From: Lachnospiraceae bacterium
GTDB taxonomy: Bacteria; Bacillota; Clostridia; Lachnospirales; Lachnospiraceae
Length of the DNA stretch: 64,000 bases
Direction: 5' to 3'
Assembly: GCA_022510565.1 (NCBI GenBank)
Contig: JAFLTE010000002.1
Span: 62,001-126,000 of the forward strand
This document shows positions 24,319 through 32,736 of this stretch, in pieces (position 1 is the first letter of the stretch; every line of letters starts with the position of its first letter). Under the pieces are notes generated by a model. That model had not been told where the DNA came from. It ran no database searches and worked only from the letters and a program-made list of their open reading frames with translations. A program made the position numbers and the translations under genes.

Positions 24319-25069
24319 AGCCGTCAATATTAATCAATTCCATGGGGTCAATATATTTCTCGTCATAGGTAATCTGGTATCCCAGTTCTGTATTATCCTC
24401 TCCGATTACGTAGAGGATCGCTCCCTTGACCACATCATCGCCTTCTTTAATCATTACATCACCGTCATTGCGATAAATGCTGTTATAACCGTTTCCGTGG
24501 TCTATCCTGATACAGTGCAGATATCCTGTGTCCGTGGCGACAGAAACCACCGTACCGTCCGCAGCGGCGATAATACTGCTGCCCACAGTGCCGTTTAACT
24601 TAACCATGGGATTTTCCCCATCGCTCATTTCCAAAGAGGCTGACGAAGACAAAGGAAAACCTACCGGCATATGCGCCTGTGCCCTCTCCTGCTCCTGTGC
24701 CTCCTCCTGCTCTACCTTCTGGTTAATCGTATCGCTGAGTATGGTTACTTTATCCATCAATTCTTCCCTAAGTTCAATCAGGTCAGCGTTCTCTTCCTGA
24801 AGTGTCAATATGGCTGTCTCCTGAGCGCTAAGTGCATCTGCGCTGGCTGCCACCTCTGCCTCCAGGGTATCTATCCGATTCCCGCGTCTAAAGCACACAA
24901 GCACCAGAAGGATGATAATCGCCAGCAGGATTACCGCAACCGACTCAACCACTGTCGCTCCGATTCCCATCTGACGGACGTTGCCTTCCTTAGAATCCAC
25001 GAAAAGCATCAGCATATAGTTGATTTTTCTTTTTTTCTTACCGTTTTCTGTTTGCTGCAATAAAATCAC
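24317..25069 (-). CDS. Membrane protein with degenerate LytM/M23 peptidase domain
   Basis: A 250-residue protein: one transmembrane segment (AVILLAIIILLVLVC, ~48-65), a coiled coil (~70-125, EAEVAASADALSAQE...), and a C-terminal M23-like beta domain (~165-245). Active M23 enzymes use an H...D pair and HxH. Here the expected histidines appear replaced: GYNSIYRNDGD where a His is usual, and LGYQITYDE where HxH is usual. It is therefore probably an inactive LytM, such as an amidase activator. Confidence 0.65.
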   Translation of the reverse strand: MILLQQTENGKKKRKINYMLMLFVDSKEGNVRQMGIGATVVESVAVILLAIIILLVLVCFRRGNRIDTLEAEVAASADALSAQETAILTLQEENADLIELREELMDKVTILSDTINQKVEQEEAQEQERAQAHMPVGFPLSSSASLEMSDGENPMVKLNGTVGSSIIAAADGTVVSVATDTGYLHCIRIDHGNGYNSIYRNDGDVMIKEGDDVVKGAILYVIGEDNTELGYQITYDEKYIDPMELINIDG

Positions 25070-25192
25070 CTCCAGTGCACGTTATTACTGGAAATTACAA
25101 ACTATCATGCATAGTATATCACAATTGACCGACAAAGACAATGTTTGTTTACATAATGTGCGTACAAATTGTGAAAAAACGTAAAACAATGC

Positions 25193-25221
25193 TTTACATT
25201 TCTATGGACATATGCTATTCT
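25193..25221 (+). promoter_or_regulatory. Promoter of cold-shock gene
   Basis: TTTACA (25193-25198), 17-bp spacer, TATTCT (25216-25221), giving a ~45-nt leader before the cold-shock start codon. Confidence 0.5.
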
Positions 25222-25269
25222 ATCAATGTTGACACAAGCAACAGATTCATAATTTTGGAGGTATGTACG

Positions 25270-25470
25270 ATGAACAAAGGTACAGTTAAATGGTTTAACA
25301 ACCAAAAAGGCTATGGCTTCATCTCTGATGAGCAGGGTAACGATGTTTTCGTTCATTACTCAGGACTGAACATGGAAGGCTTCAAATCTCTTGAAGAGGG
25401 CGCTTCCGTTGAGTACGAAGTAGTTAATGGCGAAAAAGGACCTCAGGCCGTAAACGTAACAAAGTTATAA
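25270..25470 (+). CDS. cspA: Cold shock protein
   Basis: The start is ATG 25270 with GGAGG upstream; the track's earlier start is not supported. The 66-residue protein is a single OB-fold: [18 protein letters not shown] (RNP1 KGYGFI), VFVHYSGL (RNP2-like), then [10 protein letters not shown]. It binds RNA and single-stranded DNA. The gene stands alone with a leader and terminator. Confidence 0.9.
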   Translation: MNKGTVKWFNNQKGYGFISDEQGNDVFVHYSGLNMEGFKSLEEGASVEYEVVNGEKGPQAVNVTKL

Positions 25471-25576
25471 GAGACATCGAACTTATAACACCATAATCAG
25501 TATCACGATGTGCCTGTTCTTAAATATAAATATTCATTTTTATTTAGAATTTGCAGTATTGTTATGACGGATTAGA

Positions 25577-25607
25577 AAAAACCTGCCTCTAACGGCAGGT
25601 TTTTTTT
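25577..25607 (+). terminator. Terminator after cold-shock gene
   Basis: 8-bp stem AACCTGCC/GGCAGGTT followed by eight Ts. Confidence 0.7.
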
Positions 25608-25618
25608 ATATAAATATC

Positions 25619-26395
25619 TCAACGCCGACATTCCCTTAACACTTCCTCAAACTTCATCGAGCCGCCGAATAAATCCAGCGCACTGCCGACAGTCACATGC
25701 ACTTTGTCCTTACCTAATTTCTTTAAAAGTCGCAAATCCTCGAAACTGTGTACGCCGCCTGCATAGGTAATCGGCATTTGTCCCCAATCTCCCAAAAGTC
25801 CGGCAAGTTCTTCTTCTATACCATTCGCTTTGCCTTCTACGTCAACCGCATGAACAAGAAATTCATCACAGTAAGACGACAACTCGTCAAGCGTACTCTT
25901 GGTCAGCTCCACGTCGGTATATTTCTGCCATCTGTCGGTCACAATAAGGTAGCGGCCGTCTTTTTTTCTCGCACTGAGATCGAGAACTAAGTTTTTTTTG
26001 CCAATTTTACGCATAAGCTCATTCAATCTGTCATACTGTATCAGGCCATCCTTGAAAACATAGGAAGTGACGATTACATGACTTGCTCCTGCATCCAGAT
26101 ACGCTTCCGCGTTCTCCGGCGTGATGCCGCCGCCCACCTGAAGTCCGCCGGGATATGCTCTAAGTGCCGCAAGCGCCTGATTTTTCGTCTCCTCATAATA
26201 TGGCGATGTCACAGAATTCAACAATATGATATGTCCGTTTGTAACTTCATATTCACAGTACAATCGGGCATAAAATGCCGCATCCTGTTTTGAAACAAAA
26301 TTTTCCAGCGCCGTATCGTCATGGTCCTTCAAACTGCCGCCCACAATCTGTTTAACGCTGCCGTTATGGATATCAATACAAGGTCGAAATTCCAT
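25619..26395 (-). CDS. hisA: Phosphoribosylformimino-AICAR isomerase, eukaryote-like HisA
   Basis: A 258-residue TIM-barrel enzyme of histidine synthesis (ProFAR to PRFAR). MEFRPCIDIHNGSVKQIVGG and LQVGGGITPENAEAYLDAGA are the substrate-binding signatures. The sequence VHAVDVEGKANGIEEELA and the general spacing match the eukaryotic HIS6 type more than the usual bacterial HisA, which has DLDGA near the start. The gene stands alone here, without other his genes. Call is firm for HisA function, less so for the subtype. Confidence 0.8.
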   Translation of the reverse strand: MEFRPCIDIHNGSVKQIVGGSLKDHDDTALENFVSKQDAAFYARLYCEYEVTNGHIILLNSVTSPYYEETKNQALAALRAYPGGLQVGGGITPENAEAYLDAGASHVIVTSYVFKDGLIQYDRLNELMRKIGKKNLVLDLSARKKDGRYLIVTDRWQKYTDVELTKSTLDELSSYCDEFLVHAVDVEGKANGIEEELAGLLGDWGQMPITYAGGVHSFEDLRLLKKLGKDKVHVTVGSALDLFGGSMKFEEVLRECRR

Positions 26396-26596
26396 CTGTT
26401 TCCTCCATATCGAAGCAGTTTACTGCCAAGATATTCTCCCTTTTCTGCCGTGCATATTTTATTTTCTATCAGACATAATAACATAGGAGCAGGTGTTTTT
26501 ACACAAAAACATTCTGTGTTGCGGAATTTGTGCTAAGAATCCACAAATTTCTTAATTATAGAAAAAGAGCGTATATGCTTCGGAATGGAGGAGAAT

Positions 26597-27112
26597 ATGA
26601 AAAAAGTAAGAGCATTATTACTTGTCAGTGTCATGGTACTGTCTATGACAATGCTGACCGCCTGCGGCGGAATGAACGGTGCTGCAAACAACGGTAACAA
26701 CAATACAAACGCAGCCGGTTCCGGTACAGGCAACGACAATAACACAACAGGCGGAACAGGTACTTCTCAGAACGTCACAGACAATAACACAACTGCAAAC
26801 GGTACAACAAACAATAATACCAACGGCACAACAAACGGCTCCACGGACATTACCGACAACCACGAGAATGTCAATGACGTGACTGCCGGAGACAATGACA
26901 CCAACAATTCCGTATTGGACAATGTAGGTGATGCCATCGGTGATGTCGGCAATGCCGCTTCCGATGTAATTGACGGCGCTGCAAATGGCGTTGAGAACAT
27001 GGTTGACAACGTGACAGGCACAGGTAACGGTACAGGTACTACTACCGGTACAGGCAACGGTACGGGTACAACTGCCGGTACAGGTGCTGCAGGCACAGGT
27101 GGCAATATGTAA
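26597..27112 (+). CDS. Low-complexity lipoprotein
   Basis: The start ATG 26597 is preceded by GGAGGAGAAT. The signal peptide (MKKVRALLLVSVMVLSMTM) ends in a lipobox LTAC, so the mature protein is anchored in the membrane by lipidation. The remaining ~150 residues are almost only Asn, Thr, Gly and Asp, with repeats such as GTGNGTGTT. A middle part (VLDNVGDAIGDVGNAASDV) looks helical. Function unknown. Confidence 0.75.
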   Translation: MKKVRALLLVSVMVLSMTMLTACGGMNGAANNGNNNTNAAGSGTGNDNNTTGGTGTSQNVTDNNTTANGTTNNNTNGTTNGSTDITDNHENVNDVTAGDNDTNNSVLDNVGDAIGDVGNAASDVIDGAANGVENMVDNVTGTGNGTGTTTGTGNGTGTTAGTGAAGTGGNM

Positions 27113-27150
27113 CAAAGCAAGCAGACTCGGTAATGAGTAGGCACAAAAGA

Positions 27151-27186
27151 AATCCGTCCCTATGAAATCACAGGGACGGATTTTTT
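27151..27186 (+). terminator. Terminator after lipoprotein gene
   Basis: 11-bp stem AATCCGTCCCT/AGGGACGGATT followed by TTTTT. Confidence 0.75.
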
Positions 27187-27205
27187 ATCGGGTTTGCCCA
27201 CTTTA

Positions 27206-29164
27206 TTATTTTTCGATAATCAGACCGTTTCGGTATGCCTGCAGAAGCTCCTCCAACTGGTGAATACTCTCACGCAGTTCCGTACCGACATCCGTATCCG
27301 CGATTTTCTGGCGCATACTGCTGGTCTCCAAAATAATGGAATCCGAAAAGATATCCGACTCATGCAGGATGGCAGCCTCAGTGGATTCAAAAGGTTCATG
27401 TGCGACAAGCCTCATACCGTGGGAATTAACTACCAGCGTATAGCCCGCAATTCCCGTCTTGTCCTGATATGCCTTGGAAAATCCGCCGTCGATGATAAGA
27501 AGTTTCCCGCCACACTTGATAGGCGATTCACCTTTCTTACGTTCCACCGGCACATGACCGTTGACAATATGGGAGTTCGTTTCATCCAGGCCGAACTCAC
27601 GAAGAATATTCTCAATCACCGACTCATTGTCAAGCAACTTATAGTAACTGTTCTTAGTCTCCGCATGCAGCTGTTTGTCTTCCAGAAAATACCTCTCAAA
27701 GGTAGCCATCTTATCTTTACCGAACACCGGTGAATAAGGACCCGCCCAAATATACCAGATAATATCCTGTCCTTTCAACTTCTCTTTCAGGTTGTTATCG
27801 GCGTAGTAGCCCTTACGCGCATAGTGCTCCAATACGTCATAGAGTGCCTTGCCACTGTACTCTTCCCCATATACATTGACCTTGCTGAAATTCCCTTTGT
27901 CGTCCATAGGCACACACCCGTGGTAGAGCAGGTTGGAGTTATGAACCTTATACAGACCGCCCTTGGAAAAGAGGAATCTGACGTGTTTTTGCAGCTTCTC
28001 ACATTTCACAAATCCTTGCCTTAAGCGCTCCATGACCTGTTCCTCCTGCGGAGTCAGCTCATAAGGTCTCTCCCTGTTGATTGTCGGGAAATCCACATCT
28101 TTCATGGCATAAGATACGCCATCTATCACGAGCGATTTATTCTCGTAATCAATCTTGTCAAGCAGCAGCCGGTCCTCCATTCCAAACTCAGGTCTGCGCA
28201 TGATAAGCTGCCCTTCTAACTTGAATTGAATTATGGCAATGGCTTTGTGCATTTTCATATCAAGGCTCAAATCCTTGGTGTCATAATCGGTATTGTATTT
28301 GATTGCGAAAGCGCTGCAGTCGGTGTCCTTGTATGCATCCAGCGCAAATGTCGCCAAAGGAATCAGGTTAATACCGTAGCCTTCCTCAAGTGTATCCAGA
28401 TTGCCGTAACGTGCCGCCATCCGAATTACGTTGGCAATACATGCCAAATGCCCACTGGCTGCGCCCATCCATACGATGTCGTGATTGCCCCACTGAACAT
28501 CCACGGAGTGATAGCTGCACAGAGTATCCATAATAATGTGCGGCCCCGGTCCTCTGTCATAAATATCACCCACAATATGCAGATGATCGATGACAAGACG
28601 CTGAATAAGATACCCTAAAGCAACAATAAATTCCTGTGCTCTGCCGATTCGGATGATGGTATGGATAATTTCATTATAATATGCTTCCTTATCCTGAATC
28701 TCCGCCTTCTCCGTAATCAATTCCTCTATAATATAGGAAAAGTCCGGCGGCAGAGCCTTGCGCACCTTAGAACGGGTGTACTTGGAAGAGACACGCTTCG
28801 TAATCTGCACAAGTCGATGTAACGTAATCTTATACCAATCCTCAATAGAGTCCTCATCCTCCTCCCGCAGGATTAAATCAAGTTTTTCCCTCGGGTAGTA
28901 AATCAGGGTTGCCAGACTCTTTTTATCCTTAATGCTGAGTGTATTGCCAAATTCCTCATCAATCTTACGCCGTACGGAGCCTGATCCGTTCTTTAAGATA
29001 TGGTTGAACTGCTCATATTCACCGTGAATGTCCGTCATGAAATGCTCCGTACCCTTCGGCAGGTTTAAAATCGACTGCAGATTGATAATCTCTGTGGAAG
29101 CCGCTGCAATCGTCGGATACTGTTTGGATAAACTTTTCAGATATTTTAGCTCTAAATCGTCCAT
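27206..29164 (-). CDS. fbp: Class III fructose-1,6-bisphosphatase
   Basis: A 652-residue protein with the start MDDLELKYLKSL at 29164, supported by GGAGG; the track ORF is longer. It hydrolyses fructose-1,6-bisphosphate to fructose-6-phosphate in gluconeogenesis. The metal-binding motifs HFMTDIHGEYEQF, HIVGDIYDRGPG, VQWGNHDIVW and HIVNGHVPVERKKGE belong to the large Firmicutes-type phosphatase related to the calcineurin superfamily. Length is normal for class III. Confidence 0.9.
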   Translation of the reverse strand: MDDLELKYLKSLSKQYPTIAAASTEIINLQSILNLPKGTEHFMTDIHGEYEQFNHILKNGSGSVRRKIDEEFGNTLSIKDKKSLATLIYYPREKLDLILREEDEDSIEDWYKITLHRLVQITKRVSSKYTRSKVRKALPPDFSYIIEELITEKAEIQDKEAYYNEIIHTIIRIGRAQEFIVALGYLIQRLVIDHLHIVGDIYDRGPGPHIIMDTLCSYHSVDVQWGNHDIVWMGAASGHLACIANVIRMAARYGNLDTLEEGYGINLIPLATFALDAYKDTDCSAFAIKYNTDYDTKDLSLDMKMHKAIAIIQFKLEGQLIMRRPEFGMEDRLLLDKIDYENKSLVIDGVSYAMKDVDFPTINRERPYELTPQEEQVMERLRQGFVKCEKLQKHVRFLFSKGGLYKVHNSNLLYHGCVPMDDKGNFSKVNVYGEEYSGKALYDVLEHYARKGYYADNNLKEKLKGQDIIWYIWAGPYSPVFGKDKMATFERYFLEDKQLHAETKNSYYKLLDNESVIENILREFGLDETNSHIVNGHVPVERKKGESPIKCGGKLLIIDGGFSKAYQDKTGIAGYTLVVNSHGMRLVAHEPFESTEAAILHESDIFSDSIILETSSMRQKIADTDVGTELRESIHQLEELLQAYRNGLIIEK

Positions 29165-29191
29165 GAATGCCTCCGTGTTACTATTGTTACG

Positions 29192-29219
29192 TAAAAACTC
29201 TGCCACGATGGCAGAGTTT
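29192..29219 (-). terminator. Terminator of dapA-dapB
   Basis: 11-bp stem AAACTCTGCCA/TGGCAGAGTTT followed on the minus strand by TT and T-rich sequence; ends the operon before fbp. Confidence 0.65.
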
Positions 29220-29224
29220 CGCTC

Positions 29225-29986
29225 TTATGAGTCTCCAATCACATCACTCATATCATACATTCCCGCAGGTTTTCCCGCAAGGAATTTCGCTGCCTGAACA
29301 GCCCCTTTGCCGAACACCGCCTTAGAATATGCTCTGTGGGAGAACGTCACTACCTCGTCGGCGCCCGCGAAGATTACGTCATGGTCGCCCACTATCGTTC
29401 CGCCCCGAACTGCGCTGATGCCGATTTCCTGTCTCGTTCTCTTTTCACGTACCTGACTTCTGTCATAGACATACTTATATGTATTGTCCAATTCTTCATT
29501 GATAGAGTCCGCCAGAGCAAGCGCTGTTCCGCTAGGAGCATCCACCTTCAGATTATGATGTTTCTCGACAATTTCGATATCGAAGCCTGCGGGTGCCAGG
29601 ATGCCTGTCGCCTCTTTTAACAGTTTTAACAGCATATTGATGCCCAGAGACATGTTCGCCGATTTTAAAATAGCTACTTTCTTAGATGCCTCCTGCACTT
29701 TCGCAAGCTGTTCCTCCGTCAATCCCGTAGTGCACAATACGCATGGTATCTGTTTCTGCACACAGTATTCGAGCAGCGCATCCACCGCCGGCGCAGCACT
29801 GAAATCAATAATGGCATCCGCCGCCACATCACACGCGCCAATCTCATGAAATACGGGATAGGGATTTTTACCTTCGTCATAGGCATCCACACCCGCCACA
29901 ATTTCCACTTCTTCATCCGCCGCAATCAGGCCGGATATGGTCTGTCCCATCTTGCCGTTGCAGCCATGCATAATAACTCTTACCAT
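29225..29986 (-). CDS. dapB: 4-hydroxy-tetrahydrodipicolinate reductase
   Basis: A 253-residue reductase of lysine/diaminopimelate synthesis. VIMHGCNGKMGQTI is the nucleotide-binding loop; EKHHNLKVDAPSGTALALAD is the catalytic signature (His/Lys). It follows dapA by 19 bases and is under the same lysine riboswitch. The enzyme reduces the DapA product using NAD(P)H. Confidence 0.95.
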   Translation of the reverse strand: MVRVIMHGCNGKMGQTISGLIAADEEVEIVAGVDAYDEGKNPYPVFHEIGACDVAADAIIDFSAAPAVDALLEYCVQKQIPCVLCTTGLTEEQLAKVQEASKKVAILKSANMSLGINMLLKLLKEATGILAPAGFDIEIVEKHHNLKVDAPSGTALALADSINEELDNTYKYVYDRSQVREKRTRQEIGISAVRGGTIVGDHDVIFAGADEVVTFSHRAYSKAVFGKGAVQAAKFLAGKPAGMYDMSDVIGDS

Positions 29987-30005
29987 TTTTCTCCCTCTTC
30001 TTTTC

Positions 30006-30890
30006 TTATAGAAGACCGTAGTTTTGCAATGCAGTCTTTAAGGTCTCTACATTCTTCGGCTCCATCTCCGACAGCGGCATATGTAACGGTCCTACATTCT
30101 TGCCCATCAGATTCATGGCAGTCTTGACAGGAATCGGGTTGACCTCGCAGAACAGCGCATCGTATAGCTCAATTGCGCGAAGCTGCTCTTTCATACTTCC
30201 CTCCACGTCACCATCGAAAAACTTCTGACATATATCGTGCATCTGTTTCGGTGCCACGTTAGATACTACGGAAATCACACCTATGCCGCCTAAAGACATA
30301 AGCGGCACTACCTGATCGTCGTTGCCGGAATACAAATCAATTTTACCGCCCGCCAATGACATCAACTTAACCACCTGCGAAATATTGCCGCTGGCTTCCT
30401 TGATTCCCACAATGTTGCTCACTTCCGTGCATAACTTAACAACCGTCTGAGGCAGAATGTTGCATCCGGTCCTGCTGGGCACATTGTACAGAATAATCGG
30501 AAGTTTTACGGAATTCGCAATCTGTTTATAATGTTCAAACAACCCCTTCTGAGTCGCCTTATTATAATAAGGAGTTACAAGAAGCAGTCCGTCTACACCG
30601 TATTTCTCCGCCTCTTGAGAAAGATATATCGCCGTCTTGGTACAGTTGGAACCCGTACCCGCGATGACCGGTACCCGGCCGTTCACCTTCTCGGCACAAA
30701 ATCTGATTAAATCCAGATGTTCCTCATGGGTCAGCGTGGACGCTTCGCCTGTGGTTCCGCACACAATGATCGCGTCTGTGCTGCCCGCAATCTGCTCCTC
30801 CACTAGTTCTTCGAATTTTTCGTAATTGACACTTCCGTCCTCGTGAAACGGCGTGACGATTGCCACACCTGCTCCTTTAAAAATTGCCAT
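30006..30890 (-). CDS. dapA: 4-hydroxy-tetrahydrodipicolinate synthase
   Basis: A 294-residue TIM-barrel aldolase. The start MAIFKGAGVAIVTPF at 30890 is chosen; the track ORF extends into the riboswitch leader. VCGTTGEASTLTHEEH, ILYNVPSRTGC (catalytic Tyr) and VGIKEASGN (Schiff-base Lys) are visible. It condenses pyruvate with aspartate semialdehyde. It is the first gene of the lysine-controlled operon. Confidence 0.95.
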   Translation of the reverse strand: MAIFKGAGVAIVTPFHEDGSVNYEKFEELVEEQIAGSTDAIIVCGTTGEASTLTHEEHLDLIRFCAEKVNGRVPVIAGTGSNCTKTAIYLSQEAEKYGVDGLLLVTPYYNKATQKGLFEHYKQIANSVKLPIILYNVPSRTGCNILPQTVVKLCTEVSNIVGIKEASGNISQVVKLMSLAGGKIDLYSGNDDQVVPLMSLGGIGVISVVSNVAPKQMHDICQKFFDGDVEGSMKEQLRAIELYDALFCEVNPIPVKTAMNLMGKNVGPLHMPLSEMEPKNVETLKTALQNYGLL

Positions 30891-30961
30891 ATTGCACCCT
30901 GCCTTTCTTTGTGCGCTACTGAATAACGCAAATAAGCAGACTCGAAATGCTCCGCCTATTC

Positions 30962-31175
30962 GAAAAAAAGCTGACCGCATAGGGTCAGCTTTAACTCCAA
31001 GTTACCTGATAGCGCCCCATCGATTCGATGACAGTCATACAGCTCTTAACTGTATGCCCAAGGTGAGAATCTGCAGACAACTCTCCCTTTCGGCGTTTTC
31101 CCCTTTCAAAATCCATCGTCTGTGCCTGCCACATCAAAACCTCTACTGATGAAAAACGCAACCTCTATCTGTCCA
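30962..31175 (-). promoter_or_regulatory. Lysine riboswitch (L box) with terminator
   Basis: The minus-strand leader has AGAGGTTGCG, CAGTAGAGGT, GAAAGGGGAAAACGCCGAAAG, TTGGGCATACAGTTAAGAGC and TGTATGACTGTCAT, all parts of the lysine riboswitch core, followed by GGGGCGCTATC. An intrinsic terminator (AAAGCTGACC/GGTCAGCTTT then T7) at 30962-30993 lies before dapA. Lysine binding should terminate transcription of dapA-dapB. Confidence 0.9.
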
Positions 31176-31233
31176 TATTGTTTCGTGTTTCTGAGTTTGC
31201 GAAGCAAATCTCACAAACAAGCTTGCTTGTTTT

Positions 31234-31263
31234 ATCATAGCACCATACCGTATGGTATGTCAA
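31234..31263 (-). promoter_or_regulatory. Promoter of lysine-controlled operon
   Basis: TTGACA (31263-31258), 18-bp spacer containing the palindrome ACCATACGGTATGGT, TATGAT (31239-31234). Could drive the riboswitch-dapA-dapB transcript. Confidence 0.55.
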
Positions 31264-31267
31264 CCGC

Positions 31268-31768
31268 CTATTCCCATATTTTAAACTGCATAGTCTCTAT
31301 CTTAGTAACTTCATCCGCCAGAACGCACACCGCATCGTTCAGTGCGATGCCGGTCATAATAATATCCATCTCCTCCGGTTTTGCCGACAACAGAGTTTTC
31401 AATTCATCTACTGTGATAATACCGTTATCGATAATCCCCAACACCTCGTCCAAGATTAGCAGGGAACACTCTCCCGTATTCATCACCTTCTTGGCAAAGT
31501 TCAGTCCGTTCCTGATATTCTGACACTCCTCCGCCTGACGCTCCTGCGGCAGATTGATGAAATTCTCATCCGACTTTTCGAAGCGAAAAATCTTAATTTC
31601 CGGTTCAAGACGCTTGACAAATTCCGATTCCGCCAATCCGCGTCCCTTTAAAAACTGTATTATTACTACAGAGCCGCCGTTGCACACAGTTTGTATTGCT
31701 CTCCCCAACGCTGCCGGGGATTTTCCATGACCTTCACCGCTATAGATCTGAATCATGCCGTTTCTCAT
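31268..31768 (-). CDS. Cob(I)alamin adenosyltransferase (CobA/BtuR type)
   Basis: A 166-residue ATPase. IQIYSGEGHGKSPAALGRA is the modified P-loop (GExxGKSxAALG), and LILDEVLGIIDNG and IIMTGIALNDAV are other family motifs. It adds the adenosyl group to corrinoids, giving coenzyme B12. Length is somewhat short of the ~190 residues of some members. No other B12 genes are adjacent. Confidence 0.85.
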   Translation of the reverse strand: MRNGMIQIYSGEGHGKSPAALGRAIQTVCNGGSVVIIQFLKGRGLAESEFVKRLEPEIKIFRFEKSDENFINLPQERQAEECQNIRNGLNFAKKVMNTGECSLLILDEVLGIIDNGIITVDELKTLLSAKPEEMDIIMTGIALNDAVCVLADEVTKIETMQFKIWE

Positions 31769-31885
31769 ATTAAACCCTCACTGTTTCCCTACACATACTC
31801 TGTGTTTTATGTACTTTGCCTGCCTATCATAGCACAATTGGGATTTTAGTGCAACTTTTATATGAAATTGCGCAATGTCCGCGCC

Positions 31886-32521
31886 TCACGATTCCTCTTC
31901 CACCATCTCCAGCTTGCTGACGGACACTTCATAAGCTACCCTTCTCTCCAGCTGGTCTTCCGATATCTTCTTCATATATTCCCTGCTCTGGATTCTACCC
32001 CATATGGCACATCTGCTGCCCACCTCAAAATTGCTGGCAAATCTGGCATTTCTTCCCCAACAGATGCAGGGAATGTAATCGGATTTGCCGTAGGGTCTGT
32101 TCACCGCCAAAAGCAGGTCCGCAATTTCCCGTCCCAAGGGTGTCTTGCGGTATACGGGTGCCTTACAGATATAGCCGTCCAAGAAAATCTGATTAGTCTT
32201 GGCGCTCTCCGCAATATCATCCACAAACTCAATTTCCCTCGCAAACACAGACAATACCAGTCTGTTTTTTCTCTCCTCATGTCTGTTATAGGAGCGGAAC
32301 TGTCCCGTAATACAAATCTTCATGCCCTTGTAGTCTTCATTGACATCAAGAAGCCTCTCAGACACCATCACCGGAATGACATCTGTTGACTCGCTGAGTC
32401 GATCCACGCTGATGTCCACCATGTAAAATCCCTCTCCGAAAATCTCGTGGCTGAAGGTAAAATCACTCACAATTTCCCCCATAATCGCCGCTTGGTTGTT
32501 TTCAATCACCTTATCTGTCAT
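31886..32521 (-). CDS. Single-stranded DNA-binding protein-like (two OB-like parts)
   Basis: A 211-residue protein. Residues ~10-100 and ~110-205 each look like an OB-fold: VMVSERLL / MKICITGQFRSYN and DGYICKAPVYRKTPLGREIADL / YIPCICWGRNARFA and SRCAIWGRIQSREY. The second half matches SSB motifs (IA..LAVNR, WG..A). It binds single-stranded DNA in DNA metabolism. A tandem OB form is unusual compared with ~150-residue SSB, though known in Clostridia. Confidence 0.65.
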   Translation of the reverse strand: MTDKVIENNQAAIMGEIVSDFTFSHEIFGEGFYMVDISVDRLSESTDVIPVMVSERLLDVNEDYKGMKICITGQFRSYNRHEERKNRLVLSVFAREIEFVDDIAESAKTNQIFLDGYICKAPVYRKTPLGREIADLLLAVNRPYGKSDYIPCICWGRNARFASNFEVGSRCAIWGRIQSREYMKKISEDQLERRVAYEVSVSKLEMVEEES

Positions 32522-32736
32522 GTTTTTCTCCCTTCTGCACTCCGGAATTTGCCATACAAATTCCTTTTAGTATTGTACTATCAATATATATGAGTTTTGA
32601 GTGAAATAGAACTGTAAAGGGTCGCGGAATTGTGCATATGATGTCGAAAAACCGTGGAGTTTGTACCTACACTTGCAAGTTATAAGGGTTAGTGATATAT
32701 TATGATATTATGCACAGCGAGAAAGGCACGATAAAC

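Noticed and set aside
26618-27115. 165-aa minus-strand ORF over the lipoprotein
   Set aside because: The composition (Val, Cys, Thr) is an antisense reading of a repeat-rich gene with a clear lipobox.
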